DNA from: Promethearchaeia archaeon
Lineage (GTDB): Archaea; Asgardarchaeota; Lokiarchaeia; Sigyniarchaeales; SOKP01
Reading direction: 5' to 3'
Assembly: GCA_029856045.1 (NCBI GenBank)
Contig: JAHQWG010000016.1
Location: 437,921 to 501,920 of the forward strand
Length of the DNA: 64,000 nucleotides
In this document: one piece after another, positions 8,787 to 18,102 of the stretch
Position numbering within the stretch: position 1 is the first letter of the stretch
Layout of the letters: the number at the start of each line of letters is the position of its first letter
Translations under genes and position numbers: made by a program
The notes under the pieces: model-generated
Databases searched by the model: none
The model's input: the letters and a program-made list of their open reading frames with translations, nothing else
What the model was told of the DNA's origin: nothing

Positions 8787-9890
8787 TTGAAGACTTCAAT
8801 TGTAGTTCCAATGTGGAATGAAGAAAAGCGGGTTGAAAAATCATATGATCAATTATATGAATATCTCTCTAAAAGTGATTTGGATATTCAAATCGTTTTT
8901 GCAACTAATGGATGCACAGATAAAACAGTTGATATTATTAAGGAATTAAAAAAAAAAGATTCAAATTTAATTCATTATGACTACCCAGAAGCTATTGGAA
9001 AAGGTAAAGCTATACATCAAGCCTTCGAAATGGTTGAAACATCTTATGTTATTTTTATGGATTGTGATATTGCAACTGATTTAAAACATGTACCGGAAGT
9101 TATCGAACATTTAGAGAAAGGAGCTGATGTTGTGATTGGCTCTAGAAAATTAGAAGATTCTGAGTGCAAAAGAGGTTTTAAACGTCGCGTTTTCAGTACC
9201 CTCTATAATACAATGGTTAGAACTTTTTTTAGGTCAAAGCTTAGAGATCATCAATGTGGATTTAAAGGTTTTCGAAGAGAATCATTCTTGACCTCACTCA
9301 ATGATATTGAGAGTTCTGGTTGGTTTTGGGATACAGAAATTTTAGTAAAAGCGCAAAGGAGAAATTTAAAAATTGTAGAAATACCTGTTCATTGGGAAGA
9401 TTTAGATGAACAATGGTCAAAGTTTAATCTCCTTGGGGATACAAAAAAGATGGCAGTAAATCTAATCAAATTTCGATGGAAACTGTTTGATCCATGGTTT
9501 CAGCAATTAATAAAATTTTTAATTGTTGGTGTAAGTAATACACTAGTCTCTATTTTTGTTCTCTGGCTGCTTGATTCCACAATAGGTCGAGGCTTTTGGG
9601 GTTATCCATTTGCTTATCTTGTAGGAACTACTAACAGTTTTATATTAAATAAACTTTTTACATTTAAGAAAAAACGATTCACGAAAATAACATTACTTCG
9701 ATATTTCCTATATTTAGGGTTAGGAATTATTGCAGGAACGATTTATTCATTATCTGCGATTTTTCTCGAGGTTATTATGGGATTAAATTATATTTATGCA
9801 AGTTTTGGTGGAACAATAGTTCACTTTATAGTTCAATTTGTCTTTTACAAATTTATTGTTTTTAAAATGAAAGTAAAAAAATGGGAGTAA
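8787..9890 (+). CDS. Polyprenyl-phosphate sugar synthase (GT2) fused to a GtrA-like membrane domain
   Basis: 367 residues. The GT2 domain (about 1-225) opens with SIVVPMWNEEKRV, has the donor-binding ATNGCTDKT segment, and carries a MDCDIATD metal-binding motif near residue 91 and GSRKL. This is typical of dolichyl-phosphate mannose/glucose synthases (DPM1/ALG5 type), which transfer a sugar from a nucleotide donor to polyprenyl phosphate. The C-terminal part (about 235-362) has four hydrophobic helices (FLIVGVSNTLVS, YLVGTTNSFILNKLFTF) of the GtrA family, thought to help move or present the lipid-linked sugar. This GT2-GtrA fusion is common in archaea. It is flanked by a putative GT-C enzyme and a methyltransferase. 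Confidence 0.87.
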   Translation: MKTSIVVPMWNEEKRVEKSYDQLYEYLSKSDLDIQIVFATNGCTDKTVDIIKELKKKDSNLIHYDYPEAIGKGKAIHQAFEMVETSYVIFMDCDIATDLKHVPEVIEHLEKGADVVIGSRKLEDSECKRGFKRRVFSTLYNTMVRTFFRSKLRDHQCGFKGFRRESFLTSLNDIESSGWFWDTEILVKAQRRNLKIVEIPVHWEDLDEQWSKFNLLGDTKKMAVNLIKFRWKLFDPWFQQLIKFLIVGVSNTLVSIFVLWLLDSTIGRGFWGYPFAYLVGTTNSFILNKLFTFKKKRFTKITLLRYFLYLGLGIIAGTIYSLSAIFLEVIMGLNYIYASFGGTIVHFIVQFVFYKFIVFKMKVKKWE

Positions 9891-9891
9891 C

Positions 9892-10596
9892 TTATTTTAT
9901 ACAATATCCTACTAAAGAAAGCCCAAATGGTAATTTAAAACCAGAATTTATCATTGCATTTTCTATTTTAAGAAATCTCACAAAAATTTTTTCGAGTAAA
10001 TATGGTAGATTAAAAAAATCCAATTTCGGTTCTGATTTTTTTTTCATTATTCTCATTAGTGATACTGGTAAAAATAATAATGAATTCCAATAACTTAATT
10101 TAATTTTTTTAAAATCTTTTAAGAGATTTAAAATGGTTCTCTCATTATATCTTCTGAAATGGTTTAAAGCCTTGTCATGAGAACTAAAAATAAATTGAAA
10201 TGCAGGTACTGTAAAAACTAAATACCCTCCTTTCTTTAGTACTCTTCTTACTTCTGATATGACCTTAAAGTCTTCTTCAATATGTTCAAAAACATCAAAA
10301 GAACAAACAACATCAAAATAATCATCAGGATAAGATATATTCGTTATATCACACAATTTTTTTTCTACATATAGATTTTCAGGAATTAGATCAAGAGCCT
10401 TTTGATTTATATCTATAACATAAACATCTCCATATTTATTCAATATTTTAAGATCTATGCCTGTTCCTGCTCCAATATCTAAAATTTTTAATGTCTTTCC
10501 TTTAACTTTATTCATTAATACATTGATTAAATCCTTTTTACCTCGAAACCAAAAATTTTGTTCTGTTTGTCCAGCGATAAAATCCTTATAATCCAT
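9892..10596 (-). CDS. Class I SAM-dependent methyltransferase
   Basis: 234 residues. SAM-binding motif I is LDIGAGTGIDL at about 40-50. An acidic residue after the second strand (VYVIDINQKAL) and the motif II/III blocks DVVCSFDVFEHIEE and EVRRVLKKGGYLVFTVPAF make this a clear methyltransf_11/12-type domain. It methylates an unknown, probably small or lipid/sugar-linked, substrate. The C-terminal part carries a short hydrophobic patch (LLFLPVSLMRI). Its stop codon is one base from the stop of the convergent GT2-GtrA gene, so the two share a terminator region. Its neighbours suggest glycolipid or polyprenol modification. Confidence 0.82.
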   Translation of the reverse strand: MDYKDFIAGQTEQNFWFRGKKDLINVLMNKVKGKTLKILDIGAGTGIDLKILNKYGDVYVIDINQKALDLIPENLYVEKKLCDITNISYPDDYFDVVCSFDVFEHIEEDFKVISEVRRVLKKGGYLVFTVPAFQFIFSSHDKALNHFRRYNERTILNLLKDFKKIKLSYWNSLLFLPVSLMRIMKKKSEPKLDFFNLPYLLEKIFVRFLKIENAMINSGFKLPFGLSLVGYCIK

Positions 10597-10807
10597 AATT
10601 AGAAAGTTTTTCTCTCTATTAGTTTATAGTTTAATTAAGAAATATTAATTTTTAATATATTCTATTTCTTTTAACTTAAAATTGGAGTGTATAAAATTTA
10701 TGCACGAAATTTAAAAAAAAGTATTAGATCTTCAAGTTCTTTTTAAATTCTCAAAAAAAAATCTAAAATATTCGTTCTAATCTAAATTTAAAAAAAATTA
10801 TAAAGCA

Positions 10808-10815
10808 TTATATAT
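10808..10815 (+). promoter_or_regulatory. Candidate TATA box of the ABC exporter operon
   Basis: TTATATAT lies about 64 bases before the ATG at 10879. It would set transcription start near 10840 and give a short leader. Supported by position only. Confidence 0.3.
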
Positions 10816-10878
10816 CTTTTCTACTTAAGGATTTTAGACTTAATTATTAAATTTGAAATTTTTAATGAAACTGACATT

Positions 10879-11847
10879 ATGACCGAAATTATCCATGTAG
10901 AAAATTTAAGTAAAAAATTTATAAATAAAAAAGAGAAAACTGAAGTCTTAGCTGTTGATACCATCAATTTTTCAGTAAATTCTGGTGAAATTTTCGGTTT
11001 TTTGGGACCAAATGGTGCGGGAAAAACAACAACTGTAAGAATTTTAGCCTGTTTATTAAAACCAACTCTTGGAAACGCAATTATCAATGGTATGAGTATA
11101 TTAGAAGATCAAGAAAATATTAGAAGTATTATTGGATTTTTAACAGAAAATCATGGGAATTATGAAAATCTAACTGTTAAACAGAATCTAGAATTTTTTG
11201 GAAAATTTTATGATATTCAAAATATCAATGAAAGGATTGGAGATATTTTAGAACAATTCGAGATGTTAGATAGAATTGAGATGTACGCTGGTGAATTATC
11301 AAAAGGACTCAAACAAAGGCTGGCTTTAGCTAGGACCCTAATTCACGACCCTAAGATTCTTTTTTTTGATGAGCCTACTGCGGGATTAGATCCAATTGCT
11401 GCTGTAAAAGTAAGAGAATTAATTTTAAAATTAAAATCAAAAAATCGAACGATATTTATTAATTCTCACAATTTAGAAGAAGTACAAAAGGTTTGTGATA
11501 GAGTGGGGATTATCGATAAAGGTAGGATAAAACGGATTGGTACATCAGATGAAATTAGCAAAAATTTGTGGGAATTTAGAATTTTAGAAATTAAATTGAA
11601 AAAACTATCCGATGAAATTATATCTCGATTATCAAAATTTGATTTTATAAAAGAAATATTTCTAATTAACGGTTGTATTAGAATCCATTTAAAAAATTTG
11701 GAAGAATTTACTCCCATTATTGTTGAAAAAATTGTAGAATTGGGTGGAAAAATAATATCAGTTGAACCTATTGAACATAGCTTAGAAGATATTTATGTAA
11801 AATTAATGGAAGATTCGAAAATTAATCAACCATCAGGGGAGAAATAA
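10879..11847 (+). CDS. ABC transporter ATP-binding protein
   Basis: 322 residues. Walker A is GPNGAGKTT at about 43-51, the signature is LSKGLKQRLALARTL at about 138-152, and Walker B is ILFFDEPTAGLDP at about 157-169, followed by the switch His in NSHNLEE. The C-terminal about 90 residues form the alpha/beta extension found in CcmA/NatA-type exporters of the ABC-2 class. It powers the permease encoded 2 bases downstream. The substrate is not evident; members of this class export drugs, sodium, polysaccharides or lipids. Confidence 0.9.
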   Translation: MTEIIHVENLSKKFINKKEKTEVLAVDTINFSVNSGEIFGFLGPNGAGKTTTVRILACLLKPTLGNAIINGMSILEDQENIRSIIGFLTENHGNYENLTVKQNLEFFGKFYDIQNINERIGDILEQFEMLDRIEMYAGELSKGLKQRLALARTLIHDPKILFFDEPTAGLDPIAAVKVRELILKLKSKNRTIFINSHNLEEVQKVCDRVGIIDKGRIKRIGTSDEISKNLWEFRILEIKLKKLSDEIISRLSKFDFIKEIFLINGCIRIHLKNLEEFTPIIVEKIVELGGKIISVEPIEHSLEDIYVKLMEDSKINQPSGEK

Positions 11848-11849
11848 AA

Positions 11850-12653
11850 ATGAAAATAAAAAATTCCTTATACATTTTTAAAAAAGATTGGCAAGAAATC
11901 TATAAGAATAAAGAAATTTTATTGCCTATTATTATATTACCTATACTTTTTTCAATTATTTTTCCAATTCTACTTATTGGATCTTCTTTAATCATCCCAC
12001 CAGAAGAATATAATAATGGTGAAGGTCTTGAAGACTTAATTCCTTTCTTTCAAGGTCAAGAAAATGCCGTATTAAAAATTATTATCTATTATAATATTAA
12101 CTTTATAATGAAACCACTTTTCTTATTCACTCCCATGATCTTGACTATGGTAATAGCCTCTGATTCTTTTGCAGGAGAAAAGGAAAGAAAAACAATTGAA
12201 AGCCTTTTAATACTACCGATAACTGATAAAGAATTGATTTTAGGTAAAGTTTTTACTGCATTTATTCCTGCAATTTTAGCATCATGGGGTGCTTTTGGAG
12301 CATTTCAAATATTGATATATTTTATGACTTATGATCTAATAGGGTTTAATATCATTGGATTTGACTGGTATCTATTAATGTTTCTATTTTCAACATTATT
12401 GTCTTTTTTTTCCGTAATATTAATGATAATAAACTCGTCAAGAGCAAAAGATGCCAAATCTGCCCAAAATGTGGCGGTAATAGTCATACTTCCTGTAATC
12501 TCCTTATTTTTCCTACAAATGTTTAATGTTTTCGTATTAGATGTTATAAATACACTTATTTTATCAGGTTTTCTCGGATTATTAGATTTATTGATGATTT
12601 ATTTGGGGGGAAAACAGCTAAATCGAGATCGTTTAATATCACGAATAAGATAA
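11850..12653 (+). CDS. ABC-2 type transporter permease
   Basis: 267 residues with six hydrophobic helices. The N-terminal helix (ILLPIIILPILFSIIFPILLI) is followed by an external loop and the characteristic block SDSFAGEKERKTIESLLILPITDKELILGKV, the coupling segment of ABC-2/NatB-type permeases with E-R-x-x-x-T-x-E-x-L-L. It pairs with the ATPase gene 2 bases upstream, so the two are surely cotranscribed and translationally coupled. It is followed after 24 bases by the LysE-type exporter in the same direction. Confidence 0.88.
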   Translation: MKIKNSLYIFKKDWQEIYKNKEILLPIIILPILFSIIFPILLIGSSLIIPPEEYNNGEGLEDLIPFFQGQENAVLKIIIYYNINFIMKPLFLFTPMILTMVIASDSFAGEKERKTIESLLILPITDKELILGKVFTAFIPAILASWGAFGAFQILIYFMTYDLIGFNIIGFDWYLLMFLFSTLLSFFSVILMIINSSRAKDAKSAQNVAVIVILPVISLFFLQMFNVFVLDVINTLILSGFLGLLDLLMIYLGGKQLNRDRLISRIR

Positions 12654-12677
12654 AAAAGTGAGGATAATAACAAATTC

Positions 12678-13349
12678 ATGAATCTTTTCGAATTATTTAT
12701 ATTTTCATTTTTAGTAGCTTTAACTGGAGCAATGTCTCCTGGACCCCTACTAACTTTTACAATTTATAAAACTCTTAAAAGTGAAAAAAAGGGGTATTTA
12801 ATCGGAATTTTGGTTGTCGTTGGGCATGCTATCTTAGAATTTATTTTAATTCTATTACTTTTAACTGGAGTTTCATTTTTTCTTCAAAATATCACCGTTC
12901 TAATCTTAATCGGCTTAATTGGGGGCTCAATTCTATGTTTTTTTGGTATAATGGTTATTAAAGATGTGCTAAAAAATAAGTTCAATATAGAAATTAAAGA
13001 AGAAAATACAATAGATATTAAAGGTTATAAAAAAAATAGTATTTTAGGAGGAATTTTGGTCTCTATGAGCAACCCATATTGGTGGCTCTGGTGGGCAGTA
13101 ATTGGTTTAAGCTTTATGGTAAATTACGAAGTAAGATTTGATCAACCCATTAACATTTTATTATTCTTTTTTGGACATGAAATGGGTGATTTAATCTGGT
13201 ATTTCGCAATTTCTGCGTTTGTATATTTTGGAGGGAAATCTTTTAATAATAAAGTATTTAACATTATTCTGATTCTTTGTGGGCTATTTATGGTCGTGTT
13301 TGGTCTATATTTAGCAATTAACCCACTTATAAATCCACCAACTATATAA
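12678..13349 (+). CDS. LysE/RhtB-family exporter
   Basis: 223 residues with six predicted helices. The family signature is at the first helix: ALTGAMSPGPLLTFTIYKTLKSEKKGYLIGILVVVGH, that is the conserved SPGP and the G-x2-x-G-x-x-x-G-H pattern. Family members export amino acids (lysine, threonine, homoserine) or other small solutes by proton exchange. It follows the ABC exporter pair at 24 bases and may be in the same operon. The specific substrate is unknown. Confidence 0.83.
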   Translation: MNLFELFIFSFLVALTGAMSPGPLLTFTIYKTLKSEKKGYLIGILVVVGHAILEFILILLLLTGVSFFLQNITVLILIGLIGGSILCFFGIMVIKDVLKNKFNIEIKEENTIDIKGYKKNSILGGILVSMSNPYWWLWWAVIGLSFMVNYEVRFDQPINILLFFFGHEMGDLIWYFAISAFVYFGGKSFNNKVFNIILILCGLFMVVFGLYLAINPLINPPTI

Positions 13350-13483
13350 CTCAAAATATTTTTTCAAATTTTGAATAAAATTGAAAATTTAGTAGTTTAT
13401 ATAGATTGAATTGATACTATGTTTGTACAAATTTGGAAATTTAATCACATTATCAAAATAAATTCCAAAAAAGGTTTTATTAA

Positions 13484-13744
13484 ATGATAGAGTTGGATAA
13501 AAAGACTCAAACTTTTTTATCAAGTAAATTATTATGTGTCTGTCCTCTCTGTAAAAAATACATCTACGGTAAAGATATTGACATTACAAAAATTGATTTA
13601 TCTAAAATCAAAAGATGGCCATTATCAATTGTGCATTGTCATGCACATAATAAACATCCATTACATGCATTAACCATTTATCTTGATGCTAATTTCTCAA
13701 TCCGCGGAAGAGAAGCTTCTGGTTTTTTAAAAATTCAAACCTGA
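13484..13744 (+). CDS. Small Cys/His-rich, probably zinc-binding protein
   Basis: 86 residues. Near the N-terminus is CVCPLCKKYI with a C-x2-C pair (about 19-23), and in the middle is IVHCHAHNKHPLHALTIYLD, which supplies Cys and several His (about 50-63). Together these look like a single zinc site of the C2/CH type. After that the chain has a short strand pair (LTIYLDANFSIRGREASGFLKI). It contains no membrane segment. I do not recognise a named family; small proteins with a CPxC and HxHxxPPH-like centre recur in Asgard genomes, to my recollection. It stands alone between a plus-strand exporter and a minus-strand cyclase-like gene. Confidence 0.6.
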   Translation: MIELDKKTQTFLSSKLLCVCPLCKKYIYGKDIDITKIDLSKIKRWPLSIVHCHAHNKHPLHALTIYLDANFSIRGREASGFLKIQT

Positions 13745-13801
13745 TTAAAAAATATTTTCCGTTTGCCCAAATATTCTTAAGCTTCTTTCTGAGTAATTTT
13801 C

Positions 13802-14773
13802 TTATACATCATAAAATCTTTTAAAAACGCGACATATTGCCAGGTTTAGCCATAGATGCGTATCTTTATCTCGAGCTCCCATCATTATTTTTAAATCCCA
13901 AAGCCCGTTATTTTGTTGCTTATCTTTAAACCATTGGAGAGCTTTGTCAATTTGCGGCTCATCTTTGCAAAATCCAAGTAAAGATACAGAATCTAATGAT
14001 GATAAAAGGTCGGTCCAAAAAAATGGATAATAAAATTTAAACCAATAACTTTTATCCCCCCGAGAGGAATATTTGTCTTTTTGAAAAAAGCGTGATATTA
14101 GAAGTTTTCCAGCTTCCCTCGCTTCTTCCCTCTTTCTGTATTTTGGGTGAGCGGCAAACGTGCGTAACACCATTCCTGTCAACCAATGAGAGGAGGGCTT
14201 CGATTTATCTGGAGGAACAGGATCGGGTAAAGCATAAACTTCTTCCCAAGTAGAATGAATTGTTAACATTGCTAACCCCCATCCTCCATCTGTATGACGC
14301 ATCGAGAATAGCCACTGAAAGCCCCGCTCCATCCTAGGATCATCGTGATAACCCGCCATATTTAACAGTTCCATCAACGCACCCATGTAATTCGTCATGT
14401 ATTGATTACAATATATCCCTCTAATATCACCCTCTTCTGTTTGGCAACTAAAAACATATTCTGCGGCTTTTTGGATACATTTATGTTTCTTATTAAACCC
14501 ATATTTAGGCACTAGTTCTCTTAAACTTTTAAAAGTAGCAAATAAATTCATATTCTCGGGATACTTATGAGGTTTCCTAGGATGTTTCCACGATCCGTCG
14601 TCTAATTGTTTTTTTATTATTTTTTGAGCATATTGTTGATTCCATAAACTTTCGATTGGCTCCACTTCCCTTTCTAGTAAATCTCTGTCAACAAAATATT
14701 GAATCGCTACATTACCTGAGGAATTCAAATAAGGCAAGGGATCAAATTTTAATTGTTTTTGCCACTCTTTCAT
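13802..14773 (-). CDS. Prenyltransferase/squalene-cyclase repeat protein
   Basis: 323 residues. Several alpha-alpha toroid repeats of the terpenoid cyclase/prenyltransferase class are visible: LDDGSWKHPR, CQTEEGDIRGIYCNQY, MRHTDGGWGLAMLTI and KDKQQNNGLWDLKIM, each with the Q/D-x-G-x-W pattern. The protein is about half the size of true squalene-hopene cyclases and lacks a DXDD acid motif, so it is more likely a stand-alone toroid protein than a cyclase. It has no signal peptide. It ends 17 bases after the stop of the upstream uvrA-like gene's strand neighbour and reads in the same direction, downstream of uvrA, so it may be cotranscribed with it. Confidence 0.7.
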   Translation of the reverse strand: MKEWQKQLKFDPLPYLNSSGNVAIQYFVDRDLLEREVEPIESLWNQQYAQKIIKKQLDDGSWKHPRKPHKYPENMNLFATFKSLRELVPKYGFNKKHKCIQKAAEYVFSCQTEEGDIRGIYCNQYMTNYMGALMELLNMAGYHDDPRMERGFQWLFSMRHTDGGWGLAMLTIHSTWEEVYALPDPVPPDKSKPSSHWLTGMVLRTFAAHPKYRKREEAREAGKLLISRFFQKDKYSSRGDKSYWFKFYYPFFWTDLLSSLDSVSLLGFCKDEPQIDKALQWFKDKQQNNGLWDLKIMMGARDKDTHLWLNLAICRVFKRFYDV

Positions 14774-14789
14774 TTTTTCTTCATCAAAT

Positions 14790-17291
14790 TTAGTTTAGAT
14801 AAGGACCTAATATGGAATGCGAGTTATTTTTTAAATCTTCAGGTGATCCTTCAGCGATAATTTCCCCACCTTCTGGTCCTCCTCCTGGTCCAAGTTCTAC
14901 AATCCAATCGGTGAAGGATAAAATATCTAGATCGTGTTCTATTATAATTACGGTATTTCCCTTTTCAACTAATTCTTCAAGTAAGGTCAATAATTTAGAA
15001 ACATCGTGAGAATGCAGTCCGGTGCTTGGTTCATCCAAAATAAATAGAGAGTGTGCTTTTTTCTCTTTCCCAAGTTCTTTAGCCAATTTAACTCTTTGGG
15101 CTTCACCGCCACTTAGAGTTAGTGAAGATTGTCCCAATGTTATATATCCCATACCTATTCTATCTAAAATCTCTAAGATTGAAGCGATTTTAGTTTGATC
15201 TTTAAAGACTTCTAATGCTTCCTTAACTGTTAAATTTAACACTTCTGTAATTGTCTTTCCCTTGTATTTCACATCGAGAATTTCTGGTTTGTACCTTTTA
15301 CCTTTACATTCATTGCATAGAATCGATAATCCAGGCAGGAACAGCGAAATTTGTAGATCCTGATATCCATTACCTTTACAAGCTGGGCACCGTCCCTTGT
15401 CGGAATTGAAACTAAAATGTCCAGCTTTATATTTTTTCCTTTTAGATAGTGGTTGTTTTGCAAATAAATTTCTTATTTTATCCCATATACCTATGTAACT
15501 TGCTGGGAAGGAAGTTCTAACGCGACTGAGAGGTTTTTGATTTACAATAATAACTTCATCGATATCTTGCCACCCGATTAAATCTCCAGAAGTGGTTAAA
15601 TCTCCCTCTAACCCATTTTCAACTTCCTTTAATGCCCCTATATTTTTATTGCTATTCTGTCTTTCAAAATAAGGTGTTATTAAGGGAATTAATGTATCTG
15701 TAATAAGTGAACTTTTACCACTTCCTGATACGCCTGCAATTCCTATCATTACACCTAATGGAATGTCTATTTTAACATTTTTTAAATTATGTGTATTAAC
15801 ATTTTTAAGAGTTATTTTGGGATTATTTTTTGAAATTTTCCTTCTTTCATCAGGCTTCTTATTAGGAATTTTCAGTTCACCACGTAGATATTTGCCAGTA
15901 ATCGATCGTTTGGACTTTATAACACCTTCTAAAATTCCCTGATATACAATTTCTCCACCTTCATTTCCCGCTCCAGGACCCATATCGATTATCTCATCAG
16001 CGATGGATATTAGCTTTTTATCGTGTTCGACTACAATAATTGTATTTCCCAAATCTTTAAGTGAATTTAGCGCTTTAATGAGATTATTCTTCTCTATTTC
16101 ATGAAGACCCATCGTAGGTTCGTCCAAAATATATACTAATGAATCTAACCCAGAATCAAGATGGTTCATTAAAGCTAACCTACTTATTTCTCCCCCGGAG
16201 AGTGTTGGTAATTCCCGGTTTAAGTGAATATATGGAAGTCCAACATCCACAATACTTTTTAACTTTTTTAATATCAAATTTTTAAGACCACGACCTTCAG
16301 ATACTTTTATATGGGAATTATTTAGTCCCTCCAAGAACTCTATCAACTCAGTAATAGTCATCATTGCCAATTCACCTATATGTTTTTCGTTTATTTTAAT
16401 CTCTCGAGAACGATCGTTTATCCTATACCCACTACATTCAGAACAAATTTCCTTTTTCATGTAATACTTAGTAATTTTTCTCCTCCTATAATCACTTGTA
16501 CCAGAAGTTATAGCTCGTTCAATATGGGGTATTATTCCTTCAAATTTTCTTGCTCTCAATACTCCCGAGAATGTTTTGGATTCCCATCTAAAATTTAGTT
16601 TCTTATTGCTTCCATATAAGAATAAATGCTTAATCTCCTCTGGTAGGTCTTTATAAGGAGTATCGATATTAAAATTGAATATATCTCCCAATTGTTCTAC
16701 CCAGTGGAGCTGATCAGCAAAACATCCAGATCCAGCTTTTGTAATCTCAATTAAGTTTAAGTTTGGGTCTTTAACAATTAAATCTTCGGTAAAATGCATA
16801 ATATATCCCCTCCCTTTGCATTCCAAACACATTCCCGAAGCTTCATTGAAACTAAAATGTTTTATTTGTAGCGGTTCAACCTGCATACCACATATGTCAC
16901 ACTCTAATGCTGGCTTTTCGACTGGTTCCTTGCAAATAGGACAAGTTATTACACCTTCTATTGCATAAAGCATTCTTAATAGATTATATATAATAGTCTT
17001 AGTACCAACTGTGCTTCTAGGATTAGAAATTCTCGTTGTTCTCTGTTCTACAGCGATTGTAGGACTCAATCCAGTAATCATATCGAATGGTGCCTCATCA
17101 CTCCCTCGTGGTGGATAACCAACTGCTTGCATATATCTCCTTAATCCCTCATTAAATATGGTATCAAATGCTAAGCTTGACTTTCCAGAGCCACTAACTC
17201 CTGTTATTAGTACAATTTTATTTTTTGGTATCGAAACATCAATATTTTTTAAATTATGTATTCTTGCCCCAATGATCTTAATTTCATCCAT
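14790..17291 (-). CDS. UvrA-type ATPase, short form (UvrA2-like)
   Basis: 833 residues with two ABC ATPase halves. The first Walker A is GVSGSGKSS at about 31-39 and the second is the same GVSGSGKSS near 520. The signatures are LSGGEISRL and LSGGEAQRV, each followed by the ILDEP block. The C-terminal zinc module (GRCPACKGNGYQDL to LCNECKGKRY) is present, as is an N-terminal Cys cluster (CPICKEPVEKPALECDICG). Canonical UvrA is about 940 residues; the shortage lies in the first half, where UvrB is bound, so this is a UvrA2-like protein. It binds damaged or drug-modified DNA and is often linked to resistance. No uvrB or uvrC is in the window. A decayed copy of its 5' end lies at 25597-25856. Confidence 0.87.
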   Translation of the reverse strand: MDEIKIIGARIHNLKNIDVSIPKNKIVLITGVSGSGKSSLAFDTIFNEGLRRYMQAVGYPPRGSDEAPFDMITGLSPTIAVEQRTTRISNPRSTVGTKTIIYNLLRMLYAIEGVITCPICKEPVEKPALECDICGMQVEPLQIKHFSFNEASGMCLECKGRGYIMHFTEDLIVKDPNLNLIEITKAGSGCFADQLHWVEQLGDIFNFNIDTPYKDLPEEIKHLFLYGSNKKLNFRWESKTFSGVLRARKFEGIIPHIERAITSGTSDYRRRKITKYYMKKEICSECSGYRINDRSREIKINEKHIGELAMMTITELIEFLEGLNNSHIKVSEGRGLKNLILKKLKSIVDVGLPYIHLNRELPTLSGGEISRLALMNHLDSGLDSLVYILDEPTMGLHEIEKNNLIKALNSLKDLGNTIIVVEHDKKLISIADEIIDMGPGAGNEGGEIVYQGILEGVIKSKRSITGKYLRGELKIPNKKPDERRKISKNNPKITLKNVNTHNLKNVKIDIPLGVMIGIAGVSGSGKSSLITDTLIPLITPYFERQNSNKNIGALKEVENGLEGDLTTSGDLIGWQDIDEVIIVNQKPLSRVRTSFPASYIGIWDKIRNLFAKQPLSKRKKYKAGHFSFNSDKGRCPACKGNGYQDLQISLFLPGLSILCNECKGKRYKPEILDVKYKGKTITEVLNLTVKEALEVFKDQTKIASILEILDRIGMGYITLGQSSLTLSGGEAQRVKLAKELGKEKKAHSLFILDEPSTGLHSHDVSKLLTLLEELVEKGNTVIIIEHDLDILSFTDWIVELGPGGGPEGGEIIAEGSPEDLKNNSHSILGPYLN

Positions 17292-17377
17292 ATTTTATCA
17301 AAATCACTTTCATCTAATAATTTTATTTTTAATTGAATTAAATTGCATAATATTTGTAATAAATATATTCCAATCAT

Positions 17378-17400
17378 AGAATATTATATCATAAGAATAT
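17378..17400. repeat. Pair of AGAATAT repeats, 16-base period
   Basis: AGAATATTAT at 17378 and AGAATAT at 17394, start-to-start distance 16, lie 87-110 bases upstream of the uvrA start. The same element occurs three times with the same 16-base period at 30421-30460. The spacing is about one and a half helical turns. Could be an operator shared by both sites, or chance in AT-rich DNA. Confidence 0.35.
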
Positions 17401-18069
17401 ATAAATATTATCATTTTTAAAAAATTAAAATATCATTCATGATATATTTTATGCTGAATGCTTAAATAATCTAAATTTGAGAAATATATCTCGATAAATA
17501 TTGAAAATTTTTACTTGTTTTCTGCGATTATAGCTTTCACAGAATGATATTACAATCTCTTCTTTTAATCTAAATGCAATATTTTCCGATTTATCTTCTT
17601 TATCTCTTACTTTGTTCAAAATATTTTTTTTTTTCGTGAGGATTATTAAAAGAAACAGTAGATAAAACAATTAAAAATTCTTTCCGCAATCTGGGTATTT
17701 ATTATAAAAAAGATAAATGATTAATTCTATCTTTTTGGTTAATTCGTTTATCTTCTATAATTTCAATAATTTTCCCATCGAATCCTTTTTTTTAATTCTA
17801 ATTAAAAGTGAACCAAAATATAAAACTCTGAGAATTATGATATATAAATAAAATAAAAATTGTTTTAAATAAAATAATAATCTTAAAACATCCACCAATT
17901 TAATCAAGATACTATTTAAATCAATTTTAAAGGAAGATATTTTTTAAAAATTAGAAAATAAATGTGCAGTAAGGGAAAATTTTTCGATTTAGAGTGATTC
18001 TTTTAAACACTTGAAATTTTTAATTCATAAAGCAAGAGATAATCAAAAAATAATTCTTTTTTTATCCTA

Positions 18070-18082
18070 AAATTTATATTTT
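18070..18082 (+). promoter_or_regulatory. Candidate TATA box of the permease gene
   Basis: AATTTATATTTTT lies about 21-33 bases before the ATG at 18103. The short distance suggests a leaderless message. It also argues against a start at the upstream TTG (18082), which would fall inside the box. Confidence 0.35.
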
Positions 18083-18102
18083 TGGAATTTATTTATAATA
18101 AT

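Larger units (their letters stand above)
17292..18102. other. AT-rich gene-free stretch upstream of uvrA
   Basis: About 810 bases between uvrA and the divergently transcribed permease. It contains two copies of AGAATAT spaced 16 bases apart (17378 and 17394), a short palindrome ATATCA-TTCA-TGATAT at 17430-17445, and a TATA-like box before the permease. A 73-codon frame at 17449-17670 on the minus strand has no start-site support and unremarkable composition; I do not count it as a gene. Nothing else is evident. Confidence 0.5.

Noticed and set aside
15269-15463. A 64-codon minus-strand frame inside uvrA
   Set aside because: It lies within a strongly conserved part of uvrA in another frame of the same strand and has no protein-like features.
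17449-17670. A 73-codon minus-strand frame in the uvrA upstream gap
   Set aside because: No ribosome site or TATA box fits, the N-terminus is a low-complexity run, and the codon pattern looks like noncoding AT-rich DNA; no family resemblance.
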